Shown: in pieces, positions 26,429 to 35,224 of the stretch | Layout of the letters: each line of letters starts with the position of its first letter | Numbering within the stretch: the stretch's first letter is position 1 | Source: Candidatus Woesearchaeota archaeon | GTDB lineage: Archaea > Nanobdellota > Nanobdellia > Woesearchaeales > UBA11576 | Assembly: GCA_018668595.1 (NCBI GenBank) | Contig: JABJCP010000040.1 | Location: forward strand, 1-64,000 | Length of the DNA: 64,000 bases | Direction: 5' to 3' | Notes under the pieces: model-generated | Seen by the model: the letters and a program-made list of their open reading frames with translations, nothing else | The model's database searches: none | Told to the model about the DNA's origin: nothing | Translations under genes and position numbers: made by a program

Positions 26429-27511
26429 TTAAGGTAACCAACTTTTTTGATCTTTTAATTTTTTAGGTAGGTAATCACTAATTACATAATTAAGTCCGTG
26501 CTTAGCAAGTGCCTGCTGCTCGCATCTTTTACCCATCTTTGCTAATGCCTGTAATGCTTTTTGCCATTCTTTGTGTGCTTTACAAAATGGATCATTTTTT
26601 ATTACATCTTTTATTTTTTTCTTGTCAACCTCTTTTAGAGGATGTGTTGGTAATTTGTAATCAATAATATCTTGAGGTGTTATTCCTATGAATTTTGCAT
26701 CAGGAACACAAAAATATTTATTGATGTGTGCTGCATTTCCAGATCCTACTTTTAGTGTTCTATAAATACTAAAAAATCCGTATGGGTCTCCATCGGTAAA
26801 AACATATACTGGAAGTTTTTGTTCTTCATTTAATTTTCTAATAAATCTTCTACAGGCTCTTGTTGGAACTCCGCTAAGACTTATGATAATGCAATTATTT
26901 TTTTTCCAGAATTTGTGTTTATTTAATCTTTCAAACATACCTGCAGTTTCTATTGCCAAGACAAATTTTGCTTTTGTTTCAAATTTTAAATGTTCAACTG
27001 AACTTGGTACTGAGTATGCTCCACTTCCCATTTTGGTACAATCTATTTTTATTGGTTTTCCAGTTTCGCTGTCTTTGTCTACTACAATTAATTCTCCTGC
27101 GACTGCTCCTCCATGTTCTCCTGGAACAAAACCCATTTGTTCTCTATTAACTGTTAACATTCCTTCAATATCATCCATTACCGAATCTGATTCTGGTTGC
27201 TCTTTAAACATAGCATCTCCCCAGTTTTTTGATATGTAATACATTTCTCTTTTTGTTGCGATGTCATCAGTTTCTACAAGTCCTTTAGATTCTTTCATCA
27301 TAAGAAGGGTTTGAGCAAATGTTTTTACAGTATTGGCAGTAAGTGTTCTTTCTTTTTCTCGTCCTAATAATTTAAAATAGCCTTCTTTTAGATCGTAACT
27401 AACATTTTGTAATGATCGAATTGGCATGAATACGCTAGGAGTTTCATTTTTTGTAATTTTTTCTCGAATGTCTTTTACAATTCCTTTAATACTATCTATC
27501 ACAGGTTTCAT
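26429..27511 (-). CDS. top6A: DNA topoisomerase VI subunit A
   Basis: A 360-residue Spo11-like subunit that cuts both DNA strands. The 5Y-CAP motif KREMYYISKNW places the catalytic tyrosine at 91/92. The Toprim domain has acidic Glu188 (AIETAG) and FTDGDPYG with Asp240 and Asp242 for Mg2+. GGAGGTGATGAG lies directly before the ATG. The start overlaps the stop of subunit B by 4 nt (ATGA), the usual arrangement for this heterotetramer. Confidence 0.97.
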   Translation of the reverse strand: MKPVIDSIKGIVKDIREKITKNETPSVFMPIRSLQNVSYDLKEGYFKLLGREKERTLTANTVKTFAQTLLMMKESKGLVETDDIATKREMYYISKNWGDAMFKEQPESDSVMDDIEGMLTVNREQMGFVPGEHGGAVAGELIVVDKDSETGKPIKIDCTKMGSGAYSVPSSVEHLKFETKAKFVLAIETAGMFERLNKHKFWKKNNCIIISLSGVPTRACRRFIRKLNEEQKLPVYVFTDGDPYGFFSIYRTLKVGSGNAAHINKYFCVPDAKFIGITPQDIIDYKLPTHPLKEVDKKKIKDVIKNDPFCKAHKEWQKALQALAKMGKRCEQQALAKHGLNYVISDYLPKKLKDQKSWLP

Positions 27512-29217
27512 TTCTCATCACCTCCTTCTTTTTCATCATTAGATTCATCAACTTCATGTAGTTCTAGTTCAGCATTTTTTGATCCTATTTTTGCAAACTC
27601 TTCATCATATTCTACATTTTCTGCTTCGATTGATTTGATTTTTCCTCTAGTTTGTTCTAGCATTTTTTTAAGATCTGTCTCTATACTTTCCTCCTCTTCT
27701 TTTGTGAGTGCTAAAATTTCTTTTATTGCTTTTGCAACATGAGGTATGTATTTTTCTATGTATCCTCTTTTTTTCAACTCTTTATGGAGTCTTTTCTTTT
27801 TCATAACATAGCTTGCAAGAAGCCTTCCACATTCTTGTATAGCGAGTTTTACTTCTTTTATTATTTCTGGATAATGTGCTATTGCTTCTTTTGATTCTGA
27901 TGTGAATGGTACCCATACTGATGCCATGTGAATTACTAATGTCATAGGCCCTACAGGAATGGAATTTCTTGATTGTTGCAATCCATAATTTCTAAAGTTT
28001 GTGTGCATAATAGCATTTGCAGATGCACATGCACTTTGTTGATATTGTAACGGAACTCTATTTGCATATCTCATTATTCTTATTGATTTGTCTCCTGGCA
28101 TGTCGCCGCCATACGCCATTGCAGCTTCAATAACAAATGGATTTCCTCTATACACAGAAGGAGGTCTTGTTGTTGAACAATAAAATTCTGCTTTGATTTC
28201 TTTTTTTAGTCCTTTTTCTAATGCTTCGAATCCTATTGGTGATATGCAGTCTGTTGGAGGATTCATAATTTTTGTACTGTTAATTGCGTCAATTATTTTT
28301 TCTGAACCATCTCTACTAATTTTTCTAGGTTTGGTATTTGGAAGTAGTTTTGATTTTTCACATATTTCTTTTGCAACACTAGAACTTACTCTCGTAAATT
28401 CAGTTGTTAAGAAACTTTGTAGTGTTCTGGCAGGTGAAACTGCAAGCATTTTCATTAAAACTCCTAGTTCAACTCCATAAGGGTGAGGTTTGATTTCTTT
28501 TGCTTCTTTTGGCATTGAGTCGATTGCTCGAGGGAAGATTATTTGTTCTGCTTTAGGATTTGTATATATTATTGTCACGTGAGGATTTACAATAGCAGTT
28601 TGTTTTAGATAAGCATCAATTGATTGCGATCCTTTTGAATAACTTGCTTCTAAATCCAGTTCTATTTTTGTTCCTGTTTTTTTGTTCCATTCTGTTTGCG
28701 CTTCTTTTATAATTTCAGGTTTATTTGTTTGAGTATCAATTTGTAATTCAAAGTAACTTGCAGGTTTTTCAGGAGCAATTTTAGATGTAATTTTTGCAGG
28801 TTTTCCTGTTGTTAATTGTCCATACATAACAGATGCACTTATTCCTATTCCTTGTTGTCCTCTTTGTTGTTTTAGTGTATGGAACTTACTTCCATAAAGT
28901 AATTTTGCGAATATTTTTGGTACTTGACTTTTTACAATTCCAGGACCATTATCTTCTATGATTACTTTGAATCTTTTTTCATTCATTTGTATTACTTCAA
29001 CACAAATTTCTGGAAGCATATTTGCATCTTCACACGCGTCAAGAGAATTATCTACTGCTTCTTTTATTGTTGTTAGAAGTGCTTTTTTTGGATTATCAAA
29101 TCCTAGTAAGTGTCTATTTTTTGCAAAGAATTCTGCAACAGAGATTTCTCTTTGTTTTTTTGCCATCTCATGTGCTTTGGTGGTACCAGTCGATTCTGCT
29201 AGTTTCATCTGCGCCAT
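27508..29217 (-). CDS. top6B: DNA topoisomerase VI subunit B
   Basis: The GHKL-ATPase subunit, which drives strand passage. Motifs are EAVDNSLDA (N-box), IEDNGPGI and QQRGQQGIGISA, followed by the H2TH and transducer regions, total about 569 residues. The ATG at 29217 (MAQMKLAES) is preferred because GGAGGCGA lies 6 nt upstream. The ATG at 29238 overlaps the preceding stop codon and lies before this site. It has a highly acidic C-terminal tail (ELHEVDESNDEKEGGDEK). Confidence 0.97.
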   Translation of the reverse strand: MAQMKLAESTGTTKAHEMAKKQREISVAEFFAKNRHLLGFDNPKKALLTTIKEAVDNSLDACEDANMLPEICVEVIQMNEKRFKVIIEDNGPGIVKSQVPKIFAKLLYGSKFHTLKQQRGQQGIGISASVMYGQLTTGKPAKITSKIAPEKPASYFELQIDTQTNKPEIIKEAQTEWNKKTGTKIELDLEASYSKGSQSIDAYLKQTAIVNPHVTIIYTNPKAEQIIFPRAIDSMPKEAKEIKPHPYGVELGVLMKMLAVSPARTLQSFLTTEFTRVSSSVAKEICEKSKLLPNTKPRKISRDGSEKIIDAINSTKIMNPPTDCISPIGFEALEKGLKKEIKAEFYCSTTRPPSVYRGNPFVIEAAMAYGGDMPGDKSIRIMRYANRVPLQYQQSACASANAIMHTNFRNYGLQQSRNSIPVGPMTLVIHMASVWVPFTSESKEAIAHYPEIIKEVKLAIQECGRLLASYVMKKKRLHKELKKRGYIEKYIPHVAKAIKEILALTKEEEESIETDLKKMLEQTRGKIKSIEAENVEYDEEFAKIGSKNAELELHEVDESNDEKEGGDEK

Positions 29218-29234
29218 ATTGTCGCCTCCTTTTT

Positions 29235-29945
29235 TCATTTATCTTCATAAGTAGAGTTCTCTGAACTTTCTTCAATATTTTCTTCGGGTTTTTTTTTATC
29301 TACGTCTTCACTAACTTTTTCTACAGGTTCTTTTAGTGGAAGTTCTTCTTTTTTATCTTTTTTTTCTGCGTTTTTTTTCAAAGAATATTCTTTTGAATCA
29401 GTTCGGTGTTCAAAGAATTTTTCTCGTTCTCTTTCATTTTGTTTTTTTTCAAGCCATCTATAAACAGAAGTGTGTGTGCTTCCAGAGAGTAAACTTTCAA
29501 TTGCACGTCTTGCAATGCTTGTGTCTTCAGCTCTGCCAACTATTCCTATTGTCTTACCATAAACACTTATGTGTGTTTGGGTGAGTTGTTCAATTTTTCC
29601 TCTTGATTTTCCGTCTTGTCCAATAACTCTTCCTTTTAATCTCATTGCTGATTTTTTGGATTTTCCTGAGTATTCTTCTATTTGGAGTATTTCAAGAACA
29701 TAGTCTCCTTTTAGTATTAGTTTTGCAATTTCTGGATTAAATCCTCTAGATATTGCTCGAATTATATCTTTTGCAATGAATAATGATAAACTGTCATCCG
29801 AACTTATTTTAACATCGCCTTCTTTACTGTCAACATCTATGTGTATTCCAGTTTCTTCTTCTATTTTTTTCTTCATCTCGCCTGACTTACCTATCAGTAC
29901 GGCGATTCTTTCTTTTGGTATTTTAAGTTCATAGCTATATTCCAT
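29235..29945 (-). CDS. Pno1/Dim2-like KH-domain RNA-binding protein
   Basis: A 236-residue protein with two KH domains: IPKERIAVLIGKSGEMKKKIEEE (first GxxG) and LKGRVIGQDGKSRGKIEQLT (second). The long linking helix and RAEDTSIARRAIESLL motif match the archaeal homologue of Pno1, which binds the 3' end region of pre-16S rRNA during small-subunit maturation. The C-terminal 60 residues are charged and disordered. It sits between Rio1 and topo VI on the same strand; Rio1 and Pno1 act in the same maturation pathway. Confidence 0.9.
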   Translation of the reverse strand: MEYSYELKIPKERIAVLIGKSGEMKKKIEEETGIHIDVDSKEGDVKISSDDSLSLFIAKDIIRAISRGFNPEIAKLILKGDYVLEILQIEEYSGKSKKSAMRLKGRVIGQDGKSRGKIEQLTQTHISVYGKTIGIVGRAEDTSIARRAIESLLSGSTHTSVYRWLEKKQNEREREKFFEHRTDSKEYSLKKNAEKKDKKEELPLKEPVEKVSEDVDKKKPEENIEESSENSTYEDK

Positions 29946-30037
29946 TTTGTTAGTTTTCCTTATTCTGATTTTATATTATTAAATATTTTTATTATTAAAT
30001 AATATTGAGTTATTAATTTTAAATTTAATTATTTATT

Positions 30038-30766
30038 TTATTTTTTTTCAATGTCTTCACGCATAGTTTGCTCATCACATTTAACTCCTTTTTTTTTGAA
30101 AAATCTGCATATGTTCCTTATATCTCTTTCGACTAATTCATCTGAGTTGGGTGTTTTGAGTTGTGTTGATTGTGAAAAATCAATAAAAACTGGTCTTTCA
30201 TTATCATTTAGGATATTAAATTCACTTAAATCTCCATGTACCATTCCGTTTTGGTGTAATTTACGCATTCCTTCAACAACTTGTTTGAAAAACTTTTCTT
30301 TATTTTCAGGGATAGCATCTTTTAGTTTTGGTGCTGGTGTATCAGTTCCAATCATTTCCAAAACCAATATGTTGCACATACAATGTAAAGGAGTAGGTAC
30401 TCTAACTCCTATTTCGCGAGCTTTCATTAGATTTCTGAATTCTCTTTGAGCCCATGCAAAAACAATTTCTCTTTTTCTGTTTTTTAATCCTATGTATCTT
30501 GAATCAACACGAATATAATCATACATTCTATTGAAGTCGCAACTTTCTAATCTGTATATTTTTATGATTACTTTTTTTGGACTTTTGTCTTCGCAGCGAG
30601 CTTTTGCAGTAAATACATTTCCTTCTTTCCCAATGGCTATTGGACTCTCAAGCTCTTCAAAGTACTTTCCTTCTAATTTGAACAAATTCCTTAGGGTAAA
30701 TTCATCAAAGACATTTCCCCATACTTTGAATTTTTCCCTCGAGATTTTGGCCATTTTAGACTCCAT
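30038..30766 (-). CDS. Rio1 serine protein kinase/ATPase
   Basis: A 242-residue RIO-family kinase acting in late small-subunit maturation. Visible are the P-loop IAIGKEGNVFTA, the catalytic lysine in VIIKIYRL, a flexible-loop region around DYIRVDSRYIG, the catalytic loop HGDLSEFNIL and the metal-binding FIDFSQ. These fit Rio1 rather than Rio2, since no N-terminal winged helix is present. TATATAAAG lies about 25 nt before the ATG. It is upstream of the KH protein on the same strand. Confidence 0.95.
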   Translation of the reverse strand: MESKMAKISREKFKVWGNVFDEFTLRNLFKLEGKYFEELESPIAIGKEGNVFTAKARCEDKSPKKVIIKIYRLESCDFNRMYDYIRVDSRYIGLKNRKREIVFAWAQREFRNLMKAREIGVRVPTPLHCMCNILVLEMIGTDTPAPKLKDAIPENKEKFFKQVVEGMRKLHQNGMVHGDLSEFNILNDNERPVFIDFSQSTQLKTPNSDELVERDIRNICRFFKKKGVKCDEQTMREDIEKK

Positions 30767-30846
30767 TCTCTGGGATTTTATCGTCCTTTATATAGCTATA
30801 GGTACACATAAAATAATTGTATTAATTACTAAACAGTAACAAAAAG

Positions 30847-30860
30847 CGAAAAGTTTAAAT
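30847..30860 (+). promoter_or_regulatory. BRE and TATA-like promoter in a long non-coding region
   Basis: CGAAAAGTTTAAATAG resembles a TFB-recognition element joined to a TATA box. No convincing gene follows within 200 nt. A 27-codon frame (about 30957-31040) and a GTGATGA box C-like word at 30956 are present, but no matching box D is visible. Confidence 0.4.
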
Positions 30861-31097
30861 AGTAGTTCAATATCGATTAATTTTAAGCTAAATGATTGGT
30901 TATGATTATATTAAAAATTGTTGAGTTGAAATTATATTAATTGGGTGTTAACCTGTGATGACTAAAATGCTAATAATTGTAGCGAAAACTATCGATTTTG
31001 GTGTCAGAAATTTAACGACAAAATCCATTTATTTATAAACAAACTATAAATTTAAAACAAAAATTTATATATATCATATTCATAAATTAAATTATTA

Positions 31098-31255
31098 AAA
31101 GTTGTACAAATGGGTCCTTTTTAGAACGGCACAATGGTGTTGTAATGATTCAAAGACACTCTTGTGCAACACAGCCCGTCATGAGAGTACTCAATTGAGC
31201 TTACGCTAAAAGCAAGCTGTGAACTTGGGAGTTAGTGATTCGGGCAACAATTCAA
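31098..31255 (+). ncRNA. Candidate structured non-coding RNA
   Basis: A TATA-like ttatatatatc at about 31069-31079 predicts a start near 31100. The stretch after it is GC-richer than the surroundings. It can pair as GCACAA/TTGTGC (31129-31167) and GTGTTG/CAACAC (31137-31172), which cross like a pseudoknot, then as AGCTT/AAGCT around 31198-31217 and ACTC/GAGT outside that. No good protein frame covers it. It does not match SRP RNA or RNase P RNA signatures I know. Confidence 0.5.
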
Positions 31256-31353
31256 TTTCATATTCATCAATCAAAGAAAATGTGGTCGTTAAGGCCGATT
31301 TAAACTTAAAATCAAGCAAAAAAACTAAAATTAATAAAAGGCAAACACTGCTG

Positions 31354-31443
31354 AATAGAACAAAATTATTATTTTTCATTCAATTCATTTCATTCATAAT
31401 CATTGAAATATTTGAGGTGCATATAACTCAATTTTGTTCTATT
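31354..31443. repeat. 90-bp unit with 14-bp perfect inverted ends
   Basis: AATAGAACAAAATT at 31354-31367 is the exact reverse complement of AATTTTGTTCTATT at 31430-31443. The interior is AT-rich with repeated attcat words. It could be a tiny mobile-element remnant or a long hairpin. No target duplication is evident. Confidence 0.5.
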
Positions 31444-31685
31444 TAGGCTTAGAAAGAGGATAATCATGTTTATTACTTTATCATTTCATAAAATTCATTT
31501 GTTTAGTAAATCTAAATTTTTTTAGTAAATTTGGTAAAATTTAGATATACAAGATAGTATTAGTAAGGAAAAACAGTTTATTATGAAATTTTAGAAATAA
31601 CAGATTATCTAAATCTCTTAATGTATTATAGAGATTCTTTTTAAATTAGCTCAGTTCGTGTTTGTTCTATATAGGAGATGAAATT

Positions 31686-32957
31686 ATGGCAAAGATTAGT
31701 CAAGTAAGTGCTAAATATATCGTTCATACAACTATTGAAATAGAAGGAGTTGTTGACAGACCTGATGTAATTGGTGCAATTTTTGGACAAACAGAGGGCC
31801 TTTTAGGTTCAGATTTAGAATTAAGAGAATTACAAAGAAGTGGAAGAATTGGCAGAATTGAAGTTAATGTAGAAACAAAGGCAGGTAAAACTACGGGAGT
31901 TATAATTATTCCTTCTTCATTGGATAAAGCTGAAACTTGTATTATTGCAGCAGCTCTTGAAGTAATTCAAAGAATTGGGCCTTGTAATGCAAAGATTAGA
32001 GTTCAAAAGATTGAAGATGTTAGAGTTTCTAAGCGTAGTTTTGTAGTTAATCGTGCTAAAGAACTTCTTAAAAATCTTACAGATACTGTACTTCCAGACT
32101 CTCAAGAGTTAGCAGATGAAGTAGCTTATTCAGTAAGAGTTATGGAAGTTCAAGAATATGGTAGAGATAGATTACATGCAGGACCTGCAATTGACGAATC
32201 AGAAGAAGTGCTTGTTGTTGAAGGGAGAGCAGATGTTCTTAACCTACTTAAGCACGGTTTCAAAAACGTTATTGCTATGAATGGAACTTCTGTTCCTCAG
32301 ACAATTATTGACCTCTCAAAGCATAAAACAATTTGTGCTTTTGTTGATGGAGATAGAGGAGGAGATCTTATTATTCAGGAACTTATGCAAGTAGCAGAGC
32401 TTGACTTTGTAACTAAAGCTCCTGATGGAAAAGAAGTAGAAGAACTTACTCAAAAAGAGATTCACAAGTCTCTTAGAGGTAAGATTTCTGCAGAACAGGC
32501 AAAATTAGATTTTTCGTCTAAAAAACCTTTGCCTAGACCTTCACCGTCTAGTACTTCAGCTCATCAAAGTAGAAGTCATCCTCAATCTAGAGGACCTCAA
32601 CAATCTAGGCAACAACCTCCGCGGTTAAAACCTTCAGCACCTAAGTTTTCAAAAAAACCTGCACTTTCTGCAGACGAGAAATCAAATTTTAAGCAGATGT
32701 TGGAAGACTTAATCGGTACAAGAGGAGCATATATTTTAGACAAGAAACTAACCATTTTGGGCAAGGTTCCTGTAACAGAACTTGTAGCAACTGTTAAAAG
32801 TTTAAGTTCGGGAGTTTATGCGATTGTTCTTGATGGTGTTGCAGATAAAGATTTAGTTATGACTGCAGAGAAGATCGATGTTCAATTTGTTGTATCTATG
32901 GATTCAAAGGTTAAGGAAAGTAAAGTTACTATTCTTACTGCAGAATCATTAGATTAA
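31686..32957 (+). CDS. dnaG: Archaeal DnaG-type primase / exosome-associated protein
   Basis: About 423 residues from the ATG at 31686, supported by GGAGATGA upstream; the in-frame TTG at 31662 is rejected. A conserved archaeal N-terminal domain (IVHTTIEIEGVVDRPDVIGAIFGQTEGLLG) precedes a Toprim domain with VVEGRADVLNLLKHG and FVDGDRGGDLI. Archaeal DnaG binds the RNA exosome and has primase-like activity. A Pro/Ser/Arg/Gln-rich linker (about 285-325) separates the C-terminal domain. About 700 nt of non-coding sequence lies upstream. Confidence 0.96.
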   Translation: MAKISQVSAKYIVHTTIEIEGVVDRPDVIGAIFGQTEGLLGSDLELRELQRSGRIGRIEVNVETKAGKTTGVIIIPSSLDKAETCIIAAALEVIQRIGPCNAKIRVQKIEDVRVSKRSFVVNRAKELLKNLTDTVLPDSQELADEVAYSVRVMEVQEYGRDRLHAGPAIDESEEVLVVEGRADVLNLLKHGFKNVIAMNGTSVPQTIIDLSKHKTICAFVDGDRGGDLIIQELMQVAELDFVTKAPDGKEVEELTQKEIHKSLRGKISAEQAKLDFSSKKPLPRPSPSSTSAHQSRSHPQSRGPQQSRQQPPRLKPSAPKFSKKPALSADEKSNFKQMLEDLIGTRGAYILDKKLTILGKVPVTELVATVKSLSSGVYAIVLDGVADKDLVMTAEKIDVQFVVSMDSKVKESKVTILTAESLD

Positions 32958-33068
32958 ATAAAAATAGTTTATTTTTTTTTATTAATTTCTTTTTTTTTTC
33001 ATATTTTTTAATTAGTTAGAATTAGTTTATTCTCTTTTAGTCAGAATCATCTTTTTGTTATTCCTTGT

Positions 33069-33536
33069 TTAGTCAGATTTATTTTCTTTTTTTTCACTAG
33101 TCCAAATAATTTCTATAGGATAACCTTTTTCTTTTGCTTCACTTAAGCACACATCAAATATTTCACAGTCTAAGTTTTCACGAACCTTATCTTCTGAATA
33201 TTTTCTTAATTCTAATCTTTTTCTTAGTTCATCTATGGAGCATTTCATAATAATGCATTTTTCTACATATTCGCAAGGTAATATTATCATGTGTGAATCA
33301 ATAACTAATTTGTTTGAACTAGATTCAATTCGAGAAATTAATTCTTTAACAAGTTTTTCTTCATCTACAACATCGCACTCTTTTGCTTCGTCATGAAATT
33401 CACTAAGTCCTTTAATTCGAATTACTGCACTAACATCAACATACTCATAATCATTTCCAATTTCATCTACAAGGTCTTTTGCATACTTTGTTTTTCCAGT
33501 TCCTGGAGTTCCGGTAATTAAAATGCATTTTTTCAT
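33069..33536 (-). CDS. Fap7/AK6-type adenylate kinase-like NTPase
   Basis: A 155-residue P-loop protein. Walker A is GTPGTGKT (about residues 8-15); a CxxxE(R/K) type motif follows (CDVVDEEKL) and the SHMIILP segment matches the AK6/hCINAP/Fap7 family (HLAHFLP in relatives). Family members assist small-subunit maturation by releasing uS11. Together with Rio1 and the Pno1-like protein this is the third predicted 16S rRNA maturation factor within 5 kb. Confidence 0.85.
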   Translation of the reverse strand: MKKCILITGTPGTGKTKYAKDLVDEIGNDYEYVDVSAVIRIKGLSEFHDEAKECDVVDEEKLVKELISRIESSSNKLVIDSHMIILPCEYVEKCIIMKCSIDELRKRLELRKYSEDKVRENLDCEIFDVCLSEAKEKGYPIEIIWTSEKKENKSD

Positions 33537-33608
33537 TTAGTTAATAATTTAACACTGTTTATTTAAAACTTTCTCCTTAAAAATTAAATTAAATTAAAAA
33601 ATTAACAA

Positions 33609-34817
33609 TCAAAAACCCGTTCCTATTGCAACAAAAACAAACGCCAATATAATTATTAATAAAATCATACTAACAATCTGAGCACCTACTGTAATAAATC
33701 CATATTTTGCTTTATGCGTAACGCCAATATATATTGAAGGCAAAATAATTAATGCAAGTGTTATAATTATCATAACTAGCACAATAACTACTCCGAATAA
33801 ATCATCATATTTGCGACCAATCAAGTCACTTAGATTTTCTAAAAATATTATTGCAATAGTCCATAAAATTCCTAAAATAAATGTACTGCAAAATCCAGTA
33901 ATGGCACTTTTTACAACTAAGTCTTTTGTTTTTTTAATTTGTTTAAATCCAAAACTCATTCCCAAAACAGATAATACAATCCCTAAAAACAATCCAAACA
34001 TCAACCAAAAATGCATCACAATCCAATATTGAGTGTACTCTCCTGTAACCTGAAATGTTTCCCAAGGATCAAGTCCTGTTCCTGTTTTAACTAACTGTCC
34101 ACTCATTCCTATTCTGTTTGACAGCTGTAACATAGAACTACTTTCAATAGCGCCAATAGATCCAAATCCTTTAACAGTATCAAAACTGTTTGCCTGATAT
34201 CCTATTTTTGTTTTTCCTGATTTCAAATAAAGTCCGTCGATAACATCAATTGCAACTCTTGCTTGCGCAACATCTTGTCCTATTTTTAATGTTTCGAAAT
34301 TAAATTGATTCATTAATCCTTCTTGAACATATCCTTCTACTTTGTAATATAAAATTAGAGTACTTTTTTCCAGTTCTCCAACTTCTTTTTCAAATTTAAA
34401 ATCATATATTTTCACATTAGATGTTTCAGCAACATCATATTTTGCAAGTGCGAATTCGTGTTTGTAATTTGTATTCCAGTATTGGCAGTCTGTTTTTTCT
34501 CCATTATTATAGTTCCAAGTTCTGCAGGTTTTTTCTTCTGTTGAATATTTTTGTATTGCATTTATCATGCGTACATTTTTTGGAAATTCAATCACCAAAT
34601 TATTTATTTCATTTCCATAATAATTCCATATGTCTATTTTGGCTAGAACTTGTGCTTCTCCTTCGCCATCAAACAAAACATTATATCCCATTTTATTTTG
34701 TCCAGGGATTTCATCAAAATATTTGTTATATATGGGTTGACTTGCATTAACAAATTCCATTTGCAAACACAAACCTAAAACAATCAAAATAAATAGGGTA
34801 AATATTATTTTTCGCAT
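33609..34817 (-). CDS. Membrane protein with large extracellular domain, unknown function
   Basis: A 402-residue protein: signal peptide (residues 1-25), an extracellular beta-rich domain (about 26-262) with two cysteines near 98 and 111, and four membrane helices (about 265-290, 305-327, 341-362, 375-400). A domain before a four-helix C-terminal block recalls some archaeal envelope proteins, but no family is recognised. Structured element B lies upstream of its start, in the opposite reading sense. Confidence 0.6.
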   Translation of the reverse strand: MRKIIFTLFILIVLGLCLQMEFVNASQPIYNKYFDEIPGQNKMGYNVLFDGEGEAQVLAKIDIWNYYGNEINNLVIEFPKNVRMINAIQKYSTEEKTCRTWNYNNGEKTDCQYWNTNYKHEFALAKYDVAETSNVKIYDFKFEKEVGELEKSTLILYYKVEGYVQEGLMNQFNFETLKIGQDVAQARVAIDVIDGLYLKSGKTKIGYQANSFDTVKGFGSIGAIESSSMLQLSNRIGMSGQLVKTGTGLDPWETFQVTGEYTQYWIVMHFWLMFGLFLGIVLSVLGMSFGFKQIKKTKDLVVKSAITGFCSTFILGILWTIAIIFLENLSDLIGRKYDDLFGVVIVLVMIIITLALIILPSIYIGVTHKAKYGFITVGAQIVSMILLIIILAFVFVAIGTGF

Positions 34818-34914
34818 AGTAAATTCACCTTCAAAAGTTAATATTAGATAGTAGAACTAGATTATATTTATAGTCGAGAGTAAGCTTCAATAAGCATAGA
34901 AGTTATACAGATGC

Positions 34915-35154
34915 ATTACTGCCTTGGCATACATTTGAGCTTTAGATAACTTTGAATATTCAAAGTTCTCTTAGATAATTTTACCAGTTTCATAGTAATG
35001 TAAAATTATCTTTAGCTCAATTATGTCAAGCGTAGCTTGATTGACTTAGTGACGAGTAAAATGAGGAGCTAATGTATTGTGATAAAACGGCTGATTCATG
35101 CAAGCCGTTTTAGTAATGTCAAATTCATAGAATTTGATAAACTGCCGCAGTAAT
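34915..35154 (+). repeat. Structured hairpin-chain element, copy B (expanded P2)
   Basis: Closing helix ATTACTGC (34915-34922)/GCAGTAAT (35147-35154), changed at one pair relative to copies A and D but still paired. P2 is expanded: TTGAGCT/AGCTCAA (34935-35020) encloses a 20-nt palindromic hairpin (34948-34967) and a 12-bp stem AGATAATTTTAC/GTAAAATTATCT (34973-35011). P3 TCAAGC-gta-GCTTGA (35026-35040), P4 TTAG/CTAA (35046-35072), P5 AAAACGGCT/AGCCGTTTT with loop GATTCATGCA (35084-35111), P6 TCAAATTC-ata-GAATTTGA (35119-35137). Confidence 0.85.
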
Positions 35155-35224
35155 ACAAAAAGAAAAATAATTGATGAAAAAAATAAACAACTCAACTCAA
35201 AATTGGTTCAATATAAAATCAAAT

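Noticed and set aside
31098-31255. SRP RNA or RNase P RNA in the gap before dnaG
   Set aside because: I could not find the SRP helix 8 core or the RNase P conserved regions. The length is also too short for typical archaeal versions.
31219-31446. A 75-codon frame in the gap before dnaG
   Set aside because: It runs through the RNA candidate and the 14-bp inverted repeat. It has no ribosome binding site, and its composition follows the AT-rich background.
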